A stretch of 64,000 nucleotides of DNA, taken from NCBI GenBank assembly GCA_963705885.1, contig OY970120.1, positions 1,426,001 to 1,490,000 of the forward strand. Direction: 5' to 3'. Below are positions 8,394 through 27,014 of the stretch, piece by piece. The notes beneath the pieces were generated by a model, which did not search any database, had not been told where the DNA came from, and saw only the letters and a list, made by a program, of their open reading frames with translations. This stretch comes from MFD01275-c22 sp963705885. Its GTDB lineage: Bacteria > Actinomycetota > Actinomycetes > JACCUZ01. The position numbers and the translations under genes were made by a program. Within the stretch, counting starts at the first letter, position 1. Each line of letters starts with the position of its first letter.

Positions 8394-9646
8394 GGGGCCG
8401 TCGGCTCGCCACCGCGGCCGCGGCGCTGGCGATGACCACGACCCTGACGGCCTGCGAGGGCGTCTACGACCTGCCGCTGCCCGGCGGCGCGGCCGGCGGC
8501 GACGACGTCTACCGGGTGACCGTGGAGTTCGCCGACGTGCTCGACCTCGTGCCGCAGTCGGCGGTCAAGGTCAACGACGTCACGGTCGGAGCGGTCGAGG
8601 ACGTCGCGCTGGACGGCTGGAACGCCCGGGTCCGGGTGCGCCTGCTGGACTCCGTGCGGCTGCCGGACAACGCCGTGGCCGAGCTGCGCCAGACCAGCCT
8701 CCTCGGCGAGAAGTTCGTCTCCCTGGGGCCGCCGCCGTCCGGTCAGGGCGTCGGGCGGCTCAAGGACGGCGACACCATCCCGCTGCCCCGCTCGGGCCGC
8801 AACCCGGAGGTGGAGGAGGTCTTCGCCGCCCTGTCCCTGGTGCTCAACGGCGGCGGCGTCGCCCAGCTCAAGACGATCAACGTCGAGCTCACCAAGGCGA
8901 TGGAGGGCCACGAGGCCGACATCAAGGGCGCCATCGCCCAGCTCGACCGGTTCATCGGCGGGCTGGACGAGCACAAGAGCGAGGTCGTGCGGGCCCTGGA
9001 CGGGCTCGACCGGCTCAGCGCACGGCTCGAGGCGCAGAAGGAGGACATCGCCGTCGCGATCGAGGACCTCGGGCCGGGCCTCGAGGTGCTCGCCGACCAG
9101 CGCGAGCAGCTGACCGAGATGCTCACCGCGCTCTCGGACCTCGGGCGGGTCGGCACCCGGGTCATCAGGGCGTCCCAGGCCGACACCGTCGCCAACCTGC
9201 GCGCGCTCGACCCGATCCTCACCCGCCTCTCGCAGGCCGGGGCCAACCTGCCGGGCGCGCTGGAGATGCTCGTGACCTACCCCTTCCCGCGGGCCGCGAG
9301 CGGCGCGGTCAAGGGCGACTTCACCAACCTGCGCATCACGGCGGACCTCGACCTGCGCACGGTGCTGGCCAACCTCGGCGGCCCGAAGCCGCCCGACCTG
9401 CCCACCGTGCCCAAGCCGCCGACCGCGGGGCCGCTGCCGAGCGTGCCCGTGCCCAGCGTGCCCGTGCCCAGCGTGCCGGTGCCCAGCGTGCCGGTGCCCG
9501 TCCCGACGCCGACCGTGACGCTGCCCGGCGGTGGCGGGACCGGCGGGGGCGGCACCTGCGTCGGCGCCATCTGCCTGGGCGCGGGCCCCCGCGCCGGTGC
9601 CTACGACACCAACCTGGCGGCACTCATGCTCGGCGGCCTGACGTGA
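8390..9646 (+). CDS. mceE: Mce-family lipoprotein MceE (LprN-like)
   Basis: Fifth Mce subunit and the lipid-anchored one. A signal peptide ends in the lipobox LTAC, with C22 as the predicted lipidated residue. The MCE domain covers about residues 40-120 (LVPQSAVKVNDVTVGAVEDV). Helical repeats follow, then a tail with four SVPVP units and Gly-rich sequence ending in Cys-containing GGTCVGAICLG. Starts ATG in an ATGA overlap with mceD and ends in a GTGA overlap with mceF. Confidence 0.92.
   Translation: MRGRRLATAAAALAMTTTLTACEGVYDLPLPGGAAGGDDVYRVTVEFADVLDLVPQSAVKVNDVTVGAVEDVALDGWNARVRVRLLDSVRLPDNAVAELRQTSLLGEKFVSLGPPPSGQGVGRLKDGDTIPLPRSGRNPEVEEVFAALSLVLNGGGVAQLKTINVELTKAMEGHEADIKGAIAQLDRFIGGLDEHKSEVVRALDGLDRLSARLEAQKEDIAVAIEDLGPGLEVLADQREQLTEMLTALSDLGRVGTRVIRASQADTVANLRALDPILTRLSQAGANLPGALEMLVTYPFPRAASGAVKGDFTNLRITADLDLRTVLANLGGPKPPDLPTVPKPPTAGPLPSVPVPSVPVPSVPVPSVPVPVPTPTVTLPGGGGTGGGGTCVGAICLGAGPRAGAYDTNLAALMLGGLT
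9440..9499 (+). repeat. Four tandem 15-bp units in mceE
   Basis: Four in-frame copies of AGCGTGCCSGTGCCC (S is C in the first two copies, G in the last two), coding for (SVPVP)x4. The unit length is a multiple of three, so copy-number change would keep the frame. The repeats lie in the Pro-rich linker between the helical part and the C-terminus of MceE. Confidence 0.9.
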
Positions 9647-10977
9647 TCCGCCGGGGCACCAAGGTGCAGCTGCTCGTGTTCGCCCTCATCACCGTGCTGG
9701 GGCTGAGCTATGTCAGCGCCAACTACGTCGGCCTCGGGCGCGCGCTCTTCGGCGCCGGCTACCTCGTCACCGCCGACTTCCCGCAGTCCGGGGGCATCTT
9801 CGAGAACGCCGAGGTCACCTACCGCGGGGTGGCCGTCGGGCGGGTCGACCGGCTGCGCCTGGCCCGCGACGGCGTCCACGTGGACCTCTCCATCGACGAC
9901 GGCGTCGACGTCCCGGCCGACACGCTGGCCGTCGTCGAGAACCGCTCGGCGGTCGGCGAGCAGTACGTCGACCTGCAGCCGAGGTCGCAGGGTGGTCCCT
10001 TCCTCGCCGACGGCGACCGCATCAGGTCCGAGGACAACCGCACGCCCCTGCCCACCGAGGTGCTGCTGCTCAACCTCGACCGGCTCGTCCGGTCGGTCGA
10101 CAAGCGCGACCTCGTGGTCGTCATCGACGAGCTGGGCGAGGCCTTCGCGGGCACCGGGCGTGACCTCCAGCGCCTCCTCGACTCCGGTGACGCGCTCACG
10201 CGCTCCGCGGTGGAGGCCCTGCCGGAGACCATCCGGCTGATCGAGGACGGCCAGACGGTGCTCGCCACCCAGCGGGAGTCCGGGTCGGCGATCAAGAGCT
10301 TCTCGCGCGACCTGGCCGACCTCTCGCAGACGCTGCGGACCAGTGACGGCGACCTGCGCAAGCTGCTCGACAACGGCATCGTCGCCTCCCGCGAGATGGA
10401 GACGCTGATCCGCACCAACCGGGCCTCCATCTCCGCGCTGCTCGCCAACCTGATCACCAGCGGCCAGGTCACCGTCGCCCGGCTGGACGGGCTCGAGCAG
10501 GTGCTCGTGACCTACCCCGACAACGTCGCCGGCGGCTACACCGTCGTGCCCGGGGACAGCACCTCGCACTTCGGCCTGGTGCTCAACAGCGACCCGCCGT
10601 CCTGCACGAAGGGCTACGGCGGCACGAGGGCGCGCACCCCGGCGGCGACCTCCGACGTCCCCGCCAACACCGACGCGCGCTGCACCGAGCCGCGGGGGAG
10701 CAAGACCAGCGTCCGCGGCGCGCAGAACGCGCCGGCGCCGTCTGGCCGCTCCGCCCGCGGGCTGGCCGGCGTGCCCGGTGCGCCGACCGGGGGGACGAAC
10801 CGGGACGATGAGGACGCCGCCGTTTCGCGGTCCTACCTCACCGGGTACGACGCCACGAGCGGGGTCGCCCTCGGTGCCGGCGACACGCCCCTGCTGCTGG
10901 GTGCCCGGGGCGGTCAGGCCGAGACCTTCGGAGAGGAGTCGTGGAAGTGGCTGCTGCTCGGACCGCTGAGCCGGTGA
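9643..10977 (+). CDS. mceF: Mce-family protein MceF
   Basis: Sixth Mce subunit, 444 residues. It has an N-terminal membrane anchor, an MCE domain (GGIFENAEVTYRGVAVGRV), helical repeats, and a polar, probably disordered region. The conserved MceF ending SWKWLLLGPL is present. Starts with GTG in a GTGA overlap with mceE. The polar insert at about residues 320-400 (Thr, Arg, Gly-rich) is longer than in many homologues. Confidence 0.91.
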   Translation: MIRRGTKVQLLVFALITVLGLSYVSANYVGLGRALFGAGYLVTADFPQSGGIFENAEVTYRGVAVGRVDRLRLARDGVHVDLSIDDGVDVPADTLAVVENRSAVGEQYVDLQPRSQGGPFLADGDRIRSEDNRTPLPTEVLLLNLDRLVRSVDKRDLVVVIDELGEAFAGTGRDLQRLLDSGDALTRSAVEALPETIRLIEDGQTVLATQRESGSAIKSFSRDLADLSQTLRTSDGDLRKLLDNGIVASREMETLIRTNRASISALLANLITSGQVTVARLDGLEQVLVTYPDNVAGGYTVVPGDSTSHFGLVLNSDPPSCTKGYGGTRARTPAATSDVPANTDARCTEPRGSKTSVRGAQNAPAPSGRSARGLAGVPGAPTGGTNRDDEDAAVSRSYLTGYDATSGVALGAGDTPLLLGARGGQAETFGEESWKWLLLGPLSR

Positions 10978-11492
10978 GCCCGTCGGCCGCGCCCCCCCGC
11001 CTCCGGCGGCCCGGTGCCCGCGCGCTGGCCCTGGCGGGGCTGGCGCTGGCGGCCGTGGCGTGCGCTGTGCTGGTCGCGATGACCGTGCCCCGCCTCGCCG
11101 ACGCCTCCGAGCGCGAGCAGCGCCGGGTCGAGGTGCTGCAGGCGGCCCGCCAGCACGCCGTCAACTTCACGACGCTGGACTACCAGCGGCTCGACCGCGA
11201 CCTCGGGCGGGTCCTCGACGGCGCGACGGGAGACTTCCGCGAGCAGTTCGAGGCGGGCACGTCGGACCTCTCCGAGCTGGTCACGGCGAACGAGGCGGTG
11301 GCCGAGGGCGAGGTGCTCGAGGCCGGCATCGTGAGCGACGACGCCGACTCCGCGCGGGTGCTCGTCGTGGCCGACAGCACCGTGACCAACGCCGCCGACC
11401 CGTCGCCGCAGAAGCGCCACTACCGGCTGCAGCTCGACCTCGTCCGCGACGGCGACCGGTGGCTCGTCTCCGACCTGCAGTTCGTCGGCTGA
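10974..11492 (+). CDS. Mce-associated membrane protein
   Basis: Proteins of this type are encoded at the 3' end of mce operons and are thought to stabilise the complex. The product is 172 residues: a basic N-terminus, one membrane segment at about residues 16-37, and an extracytoplasmic alpha/beta domain ending DRWLVSDLQFVG, similar to the end of the next gene. The GTG at 10974 overlaps the mceF stop as GTGA, like most junctions here. GTG 10941 would add 11 residues. Confidence 0.82.
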   Translation: MSPSAAPPRLRRPGARALALAGLALAAVACAVLVAMTVPRLADASEREQRRVEVLQAARQHAVNFTTLDYQRLDRDLGRVLDGATGDFREQFEAGTSDLSELVTANEAVAEGEVLEAGIVSDDADSARVLVVADSTVTNAADPSPQKRHYRLQLDLVRDGDRWLVSDLQFVG

Positions 11493-11509
11493 GCAGGAAG
11501 GACGCGACG

Positions 11510-12172
11510 ATGGCACGGACCAGGCCGATCGCCGGGCAGCGCTCCCGCGCGCGCCTGGGCACCCCGCCCGACCCGGGAACGCCCCGCGGTGCCGGCCGCG
11601 ACGCCGCCCTGCCCACCGCCGTGCTCGACCGGCCGGCGCCCCCGCCCCCGGCCGACCCGCCCGAGGACGGTGGGCCGCGCCCGCGCCGCCCCCGCCGTAC
11701 GGACGTCGTGCTCGTCGCCGCGGTGGTGCTCGTCCTCGCGCTCGCGGCCACCGTGGCGCTCGTCACGGTGCGCGCCGGCGGGCAGGACCGCGCCGAGCGC
11801 GCCCGCTCCCAGGCGCGGGCCGCCGCCGAGGCGCACGCCGTCACGCTGCTGTCCTACGACCACCGGCGCCTGGACCGCGACTTCGCCCGCGCCCGGGAGG
11901 TCCTCACCGGTGACTTCGCCGGGGACTACGCCGCCACCACCGAGAAGGTCGTCCGGCCCAGCGCCGAGGAGGTCAAGGCCGTCGTCACGGCCGAGGTCGC
12001 GTCCTCGTCGGTGGTCCGGGCGAGCGAGAACCGCGCGGTCGTGCTGCTGTTCGTCGACCAGACCACGACCTCGACGCGGCTCGAGGGCCCGAAGGTGGAC
12101 CTCAACCGGGTCCGGATGACCCTGGTCCGCACCGGCGGGCAGTGGCTGGTCAGCGGCGTAGACGCCCTCTGA
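11510..12172 (+). CDS. Mce-associated membrane protein, second copy
   Basis: 220 residues. A Pro/Arg-rich cytoplasmic N-terminus of about 60 residues, one membrane segment (about 65-88), then an extracytoplasmic domain with LLSYDHRRLDRDFARAREVLTGDF and the ending QWLVSGVDAL. Shared spacing and motifs with the preceding gene (LDYQRLDRDLGRVLDGATGDF there) indicate they are paralogues. ATG 11510 has a good AGGAAGGA ribosome binding site. This is the last gene of the mce operon. Confidence 0.82.
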   Translation: MARTRPIAGQRSRARLGTPPDPGTPRGAGRDAALPTAVLDRPAPPPPADPPEDGGPRPRRPRRTDVVLVAAVVLVLALAATVALVTVRAGGQDRAERARSQARAAAEAHAVTLLSYDHRRLDRDFARAREVLTGDFAGDYAATTEKVVRPSAEEVKAVVTAEVASSSVVRASENRAVVLLFVDQTTTSTRLEGPKVDLNRVRMTLVRTGGQWLVSGVDAL

Positions 12173-12241
12173 CAGCCTCCCCGGGACCCCGGCGCGACCG
12201 GCTCCGGGCGCGCCTGCGACGCGCGGTGGACGCCCAGGGCC

Positions 12242-12270
12242 TTGACGCCGGGCCCGGGTGGGTCCATCCT
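12242..12270 (+). promoter_or_regulatory. Candidate upstream rpoB promoter
   Basis: TTGACG (12242-12247), 17 bp, CATCCT (12265-12270). The -35 is good and the -10 is weak. It lies in the 289-bp gap between the mce operon and rpoB. Confidence 0.45.
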
Positions 12271-12330
12271 GCTCGCGCCGTGACAACACAAGGGGACGGG
12301 CACCGGCCGCTGGCGGCGGCAGGGGCCCAC

Positions 12331-12359
12331 TTGAGGTCGGCGTGCCCAACGGGTATGCT
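12331..12359 (+). promoter_or_regulatory. Main candidate rpoB promoter
   Basis: TTGAGG (12331-12336), 17 bp, TATGCT (12354-12359). This is one of the best housekeeping-type matches in the window. It would give a leader of roughly 95 nt before the TTG start of rpoB. Confidence 0.65.
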
Positions 12360-12461
12360 GCCGCTTTGCGCTGCCATCTGACTCCACCCTGGGCACCTTG
12401 CCTTGGGTCGTCCGGCATGCGCTGACGCAGCAGAGTCCGGCAGCCCTCGGAAGGACCCCTC

Positions 12462-15998
<3,537 letters not shown>

Positions 15999-16050
15999 CC
16001 GCCCCTTCCCCCCAGGCCACCTGAGTTCGCCTTTGTGAAAGAAGGAAATT

Positions 16051-19962
<3,912 letters not shown>

Positions 19963-20033
19963 CGAGCGCAGACCGCGAGGATCGAGCGGTCGGAGCGAGG
20001 AAGACGCCATCTGGAGTCGGGGGTAGCCACCGT

Positions 20034-20071
20034 CGCCGGTCGCCGCAGGTGAGAGCCTGCGGCGACCGGCG
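20034..20071 (+). terminator. Perfect 16-bp hairpin after rpoC
   Basis: CGCCGGTCGCCGCAGG (20034-20049) and CCTGCGGCGACCGGCG (20056-20071) are exact reverse complements around a 6-base loop. There is no T-run. It lies between rpoC and the promoter of the str operon, so it most likely ends rpoBC transcripts. Confidence 0.8.
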
Positions 20072-20106
20072 CCGTACGGCAAGGAGGAGGGCCGGCGCGG
20101 GCGATT

Positions 20107-20135
20107 TTGACCTGTGCGCGCGCGCTGGGTAGCCT
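20107..20135 (+). promoter_or_regulatory. str operon (rpsL) promoter
   Basis: TTGACC (20107-20112), 17 bp, TAGCCT (20130-20135). The same TTGACC box with the same 17-bp spacing recurs in front of rplM, so this is probably the ribosomal-protein promoter type of the organism. It is placed just after the rpoC hairpin. Confidence 0.75.
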
Positions 20136-20381
20136 CTCTCCTCGTGCCTGGGGATCCCTGGGCCCTCGCGCGTGCGCGACATCCGGACCGACGAGCGTCA
20201 CTCCGGGACGGAGAGCACGAGCGGGTAGCACCACCGAACCCGGCGCGGCCCCCACAGGCCACATCGGGCGGACCGAGGCGACACGCCCGACCGCGTGGGT
20301 CGGACGACCAGCGCACCGGGACGCGACACCAGACCAGAGCCACGGCACGACCAAGCAGTACGAGACGGAGACGCGGCGAGA
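20136..20381 (+). promoter_or_regulatory. Long rpsL leader (5' untranslated region)
   Basis: About 240 nt lie between the predicted transcription start and the rpsL ATG, with no credible gene. The leader contains complementary segments (CCGGA and TCCGG around 20180-20215) and a hairpin motif at 20278-20307 that also occurs in the rpsJ leader. The length and structure suggest control by attenuation or protein binding, but no known leader family is recognised. Confidence 0.5.
20278..20307 (+). promoter_or_regulatory. Shared leader hairpin, rpsL copy
   Basis: GCGACACGCCCGACC, four variable bases (GCGT), then GGGTCGGA and CGA. CCGACC pairs with GGTCGG, giving a 6-bp stem and 5-base loop. The same 15 and 8 bases, with the same spacing, occur at 24907-24936 in front of rpsJ. 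Confidence 0.6.
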
Positions 20382-20756
20382 ATGCCCACCATCCAGCAGC
20401 TGGTCCGCAAGGGCCGCCAGGACAAGGTCGAGAAGACCAAGACGCCGGCCCTCAAGGGGAGCCCGCAGCGCCGAGGCGTCTGCACGCGCGTCTACACGAC
20501 GACGCCCAAGAAGCCGAACTCCGCGCTGCGCAAGGTCGCCCGGGTCCGGCTCACCAGCGGCATCGAGGTCACGGCCTACATCCCGGGCGTCGGCCACAAC
20601 CTGCAGGAGCACTCGATCGTGCTCGTGCGCGGCGGCCGGGTGAAGGACCTGCCGGGCGTCCGCTACAAGATCATCCGTGGGTCGCTGGACACCCAGGGCG
20701 TCAAGAACCGCAAGCAGGCCCGCAGCCGCTACGGCGCGAAGAAGGAGAAGAGCTGA
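20382..20756 (+). CDS. rpsL: 30S ribosomal protein S12
   Basis: Decoding-site protein of the small subunit, 124 residues. The start at ATG 20382 gives the standard MPTIQQLVRKGR. The open frame extends upstream to 20295 but that part is leader. The TPKKPNSALRKVARVRL segment carries the conserved Lys at the streptomycin-related position, and GVGHNLQEHS contains the conserved PGxGHNLQEHS loop in wild-type form. The stop overlaps the rpsG ATG by one base. Confidence 0.98.
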   Translation: MPTIQQLVRKGRQDKVEKTKTPALKGSPQRRGVCTRVYTTTPKKPNSALRKVARVRLTSGIEVTAYIPGVGHNLQEHSIVLVRGGRVKDLPGVRYKIIRGSLDTQGVKNRKQARSRYGAKKEKS

Positions 20757-21226
20757 TGCCGCGCAAGGGTCCCGCTCCCAAGCGGCCGGTCATCATCGAC
20801 CCGGTCTACAACTCGCCCCTGGTCACCTCGCTGGTGAACAAGGTCCTCTCCGCCGGCAAGCGGTCCGTCGCCGAGCGCATCGTCTACGGCGCGCTCGAGG
20901 GCTGCCGCGACAAGACCGGCAGCGACCCCGTGATCACGCTCAAGCGGGCCATGGACAACGTCAAGCCCGCCCTGGAGGTGCGCAGCCGCCGCGTCGGCGG
21001 CGCGACCTACCAGGTCCCCGTCGAGGTGCGGCCGAGCCGCTCGACCACGCTGGCCCTGCGCTGGCTGGTCAGCTACTCGCAGCAGCGCCGTGAGAAGACC
21101 ATGACCGACCGCCTCATGAACGAGCTGCTCGACGCGAGCAACGGCCTCGGGGCCAGCGTCAAGCGCCGCGAGGACACCCACAAGATGGCCGAGTCGAACA
21201 AGGCCTTCGCGCACTACCGCTGGTAG
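20756..21226 (+). CDS. rpsG: 30S ribosomal protein S7
   Basis: Primary assembly protein of the 30S head, 156 residues, the standard length. Starts MPRKGPAPKRPV and ends AFAHYRW, the usual actinobacterial ending. One-base overlap with the rpsL stop implies coupled translation. In other bacteria S7 regulates the str operon by binding its own mRNA near the rpsL/rpsG junction; no such structure is obvious in this tight junction. Confidence 0.98.
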   Translation: MPRKGPAPKRPVIIDPVYNSPLVTSLVNKVLSAGKRSVAERIVYGALEGCRDKTGSDPVITLKRAMDNVKPALEVRSRRVGGATYQVPVEVRPSRSTTLALRWLVSYSQQRREKTMTDRLMNELLDASNGLGASVKRREDTHKMAESNKAFAHYRW

Positions 21227-21287
21227 TCCGCACCGCTCCCCTGCACCGACACCGTTCGTCGACGACCGAGAGAAGACTGAGCTAGCA

Positions 21288-23390
<2,103 letters not shown>

Positions 23391-23467
23391 GGCAACCGCC
23401 CTGCCTGTCGCAACCGACCAGCCAGCACGTCGTACGGCGTAACGACCTCAAGTCCTAGGAGGAACCA

Positions 23468-24661
<1,194 letters not shown>

Positions 24662-24669
24662 GCAGCACC

Positions 24670-24693
24670 GTGCCCCGGAACGTCGGGGCGCAC
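24670..24693 (+). terminator. Hairpin after tuf
   Basis: GTGCCCCG (24670-24677) pairs with CGGGGCGCAC (24684-24693) with one bulged base around a GAACGT loop, 8 bp after the tuf stop. No T-run. A plausible terminator of the str operon. Confidence 0.5.
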
Positions 24694-24700
24694 CCGCGGA

Positions 24701-24731
24701 TTCGCCTTCGCCGCACCCCGTGCGGCATACT
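24701..24731 (+). promoter_or_regulatory. Possible S10 operon promoter
   Basis: TTCGCC (24701-24706) and CATACT (24726-24731), 19 bp apart. The -10 is reasonable and the -35 poor. The position just ahead of the long rpsJ leader is right. Confidence 0.4.
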
Positions 24732-24969
24732 CCAGGGCGAGTTGCTCGGCAGGACGGCCGGGCGCGGGACATCCGAGAGGGGTCCCGAGAGTTCCGGCCG
24801 TCCTGACCGTGCGCCCGGGGGCAGCGCGTCACCGCGCCGGCCCGGGTCGCCACCCGTCAGAAGTCCCCGATCAGAGCGTGTCAGCACCCGTGATGTCCGC
24901 GAGCCCGCGACACGCCCGACCTCGGGGGTCGGAAGAGCCCTTCACAACGAGTAAGGACGACACGAAGCC
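24732..24969 (+). promoter_or_regulatory. Long structured rpsJ (S10 operon) leader
   Basis: Most of the 308-bp gap between tuf and rpsJ is leader with no credible gene. CAGGACGGCCGG (24750-24761) and CCGGCCGTCCTG (24794-24805) form a perfect 12-bp stem, inside which GGGAC (24766-24770) can pair with GTCCC (24782-24786). A second hairpin at 24907-24936 matches one in the rpsL leader. In Gammaproteobacteria S10 leaders are regulated by L4; whether this structure does the same job is unknown. Confidence 0.6.
24907..24936 (+). promoter_or_regulatory. Shared leader hairpin, rpsJ copy
   Basis: GCGACACGCCCGACC, four variable bases (TCGG), then GGGTCGGA and AGA; identical in 23 of 27 core positions to 20278-20304 before rpsL. 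The hairpin lies about 35 bp before the rpsJ ATG, against 75 bp for rpsL. Confidence 0.6.
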
Positions 24970-25278
24970 ATGGCGGGACAGAAGATCCGCATCAGGCTCA
25001 AGGCCTACGACCACGAGGTGATCGACTCGTCGGCGCGCAAGATCGTCGACACGGTCACCCGCACGGGTGCGCAGGTCGCGGGCCCGGTGCCGCTGCCGAC
25101 CGAGAAGAACGTCTACTGCGTGATCCGCTCGCCGCACAAGTACAAGGACTCCCGCGAGCACTTCGAGATGCGCACGCACAAGCGGCTCATCGACATCATC
25201 GACCCCACGCCGAAGACCGTCGACTCGCTCATGCGGCTCGACCTGCCGGCCGGGGTCGACATCGAGATCAAGCTCTAA
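24970..25278 (+). CDS. rpsJ: 30S ribosomal protein S10
   Basis: Small-subunit head protein that also works with NusB in antitermination. 102 residues, MAGQKIRIRLKAYDHEVIDSS at the start, and the conserved TGAQVAGPVPLPT and RTHKRLIDI segments. ATG preceded by GTAAGGACGA. First gene of the S10 operon, after a long structured leader. rplC starts 24 bp after the stop. Confidence 0.98.
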   Translation: MAGQKIRIRLKAYDHEVIDSSARKIVDTVTRTGAQVAGPVPLPTEKNVYCVIRSPHKYKDSREHFEMRTHKRLIDIIDPTPKTVDSLMRLDLPAGVDIEIKL

Positions 25279-25302
25279 AGACGATCGAGGGACGCGCTAG
25301 TC

Positions 25303-25971
25303 ATGGGTAAGCAGATGAAGGGCCTGCTGGGCGAGAAGCTCGGCATGACCCAGGTCTTCGACGAGAACAACCGGATCGTGCCGGTGACCGTCGTGCAGGC
25401 CGGCCCCTGCGTCGTCACGCAGGTGCGCTCGGTCGACACCGACGGCTATGCCGCCGTGCAGATCGGGTTCGGTGCCATCGACCCCCGCCGGGTGAACAAG
25501 CCCGACAGCGGACACTTCGCCAAGGCCGGCGTGACGCCGCGCCGGGTGACGGTCGAGCTGCGCACCGACGACGCCACCGAGTACACCCTCGGCCAGGAGC
25601 TGACGGTGGACCTGTTCGAGGCCGGTCAGCGGGTGGACGTCACCGGGACGAGCAAGGGCAAGGGCACCGCGGGTGTCATGAAGCGCCACGGCTTCCACGG
25701 CGTCTCCGCCTCGCACGGCTCGCACCGCAACCACCGCAAGCCGGGGTCGATCGGTGGTGCCTCGACGCCGGGCCGGGTGTTCAAGGGCATCCGGATGGCC
25801 GGCCGCATGGGCAACGTCCGCACGACGACCCAGGGCCTCACGGTCCACGCTGTCGACGCCGAGAACGGCCTGCTGCTGATCAAGGGGGCGCTGCCGGGGC
25901 CCAAGGGCTCCGTCGTGCTCGTCCGCACCGCCGCCAAGGGCTCGCTCGTGACGAAGGGAGCCGACCAGTGA
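25303..25971 (+). CDS. rplC: 50S ribosomal protein L3
   Basis: Early-assembly large-subunit protein, 222 residues, close to the family norm. Starts MGKQMKGLLGEKLGMTQVFDE. The central extension reaching the peptidyl transferase centre is represented by SKGKGTAGVMKRHGFHG and GRVFKGIRMAGRMG. The stop overlaps the GTG start of rplD by 4 bp. Confidence 0.98.
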   Translation: MGKQMKGLLGEKLGMTQVFDENNRIVPVTVVQAGPCVVTQVRSVDTDGYAAVQIGFGAIDPRRVNKPDSGHFAKAGVTPRRVTVELRTDDATEYTLGQELTVDLFEAGQRVDVTGTSKGKGTAGVMKRHGFHGVSASHGSHRNHRKPGSIGGASTPGRVFKGIRMAGRMGNVRTTTQGLTVHAVDAENGLLLIKGALPGPKGSVVLVRTAAKGSLVTKGADQ

Positions 25972-26672
25972 CCGCCACCGCCGAGACCGCCGGCCTCGAG
26001 ATCGAGGTCCGCGACGCGAAGGGCGCCTCGACCGGCACCGTCACGCTGCCGGCCGACATCTTCGACGTCCAGGTCAACGTCCCCCTGATCCACCAGGTGG
26101 TCGTCGCCCAGCTCGCGGCGGCCCGCCGGGGCACCGCCGACACCAAGTCCCGCGGGGAGGTGCGCGGCGGTGGCCGCAAGCCCTACCGCCAGAAGGGCAC
26201 CGGGCGCGCCCGCCAGGGCTCGACCCGCGCGCCGCAGTTCGCCGGCGGCGGCGTCGTCCACGGCCCCACGCCGCGCTCGTACGCCCAGCGCACGCCGAAG
26301 AAGATGAAGGCCGCCGCCCTGCGCGGTGCCCTCTCCGACCGCGCGCGCAACGGGCGCATCCACGTGCTCTCCTCGCTGCTGGACCGCGACGCGCCGTCGA
26401 CCAAGACGGCCGTCGCCGTGCTCGCCGGCGTGTCCGAGCGCCGGCACGTGCTCGTGGTCGCGCCGCGCGGTGACGAGCTCACCTGGAAGAGCCTGCGCAA
26501 CGCCTCGCGGGTGCACCTGCTCTCTCCCGACCAGCTCAACACCTATGACGTGCTCGTCTCGGACGACGTGGTCTTCACCCGCGACGCCCTGGACGAGTTC
26601 CTGGCCGGCCCGGCGAAGGGACGCTCCGTGAGCGCCGTGGCCAGCGAGACCGAGAGTGAGGTCGAGGGCTGA
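25968..26672 (+). CDS. rplD: 50S ribosomal protein L4
   Basis: Large-subunit protein lining the exit tunnel, 234 residues. The tunnel loop is recognisable as GGRKPYRQKGTGRARQGSTR. Starts GTG in a 4-bp overlap with rplC. The acidic C-terminal tail (SETESEVEG) is a modest addition. In E. coli L4 represses its own operon; the long leader before rpsJ here is a candidate target, by inference only. Confidence 0.97.
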   Translation: MTATAETAGLEIEVRDAKGASTGTVTLPADIFDVQVNVPLIHQVVVAQLAAARRGTADTKSRGEVRGGGRKPYRQKGTGRARQGSTRAPQFAGGGVVHGPTPRSYAQRTPKKMKAAALRGALSDRARNGRIHVLSSLLDRDAPSTKTAVAVLAGVSERRHVLVVAPRGDELTWKSLRNASRVHLLSPDQLNTYDVLVSDDVVFTRDALDEFLAGPAKGRSVSAVASETESEVEG

Positions 26673-26977
26673 TGTCGAGCATCCACAAGGACCACCGTGA
26701 CGTGCTCCTGGCACCGGTCGTGTCGGAGAAGAGCTACGGGCTCCTCGACGAGAACAAGTACACGTTCCTGGTCCACCCCGACGCCAACAAGACCGAGATC
26801 AAGATCGCGGTCGAGAAGGTCTTCGGCGTCAAGGTCGACGGTGTCAACACGATGAACCGCGAGGGCAAGCGCAAGCGCACCCGGACCGGATGGGGTCGTC
26901 GCAACGCCACCAAGCGCGCCATCGTCACCGTCGCCGAGGGCGACCGCATCGACATCTTCGGCGGTCCGGTCTCATGA
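26672..26977 (+). CDS. rplW: 50S ribosomal protein L23
   Basis: Exit-site protein that docks trigger factor and SRP, 101 residues. Contains the conserved APVVSEKSYGL and NKTEIKIAVEKVFGVKV segments and the basic NREGKRKRTRTGWGRR loop. ATG overlaps the rplD stop by one base. rplB begins 37 bp after the stop. Confidence 0.97.
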   Translation: MSSIHKDHRDVLLAPVVSEKSYGLLDENKYTFLVHPDANKTEIKIAVEKVFGVKVDGVNTMNREGKRKRTRTGWGRRNATKRAIVTVAEGDRIDIFGGPVS

Positions 26978-27014
26978 GCCACCTGAACGAGACGACCGAA
27001 GGGCGGGTCCGCTG

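Noticed and set aside
9277..9570. Minus-strand frame coding Gly/Thr repeats opposite the mceE linker
   Set aside because: It is the reverse of the SVPVP repeat, with no start signal or domain.
19966..20005. Purine-rich stretch after rpoC (with GGAGCGAGGAAGACG) resembling the dispersed repeat
   Set aside because: Shares only about ten contiguous bases with the repeat core; too short to call a copy by eye in DNA of this composition.
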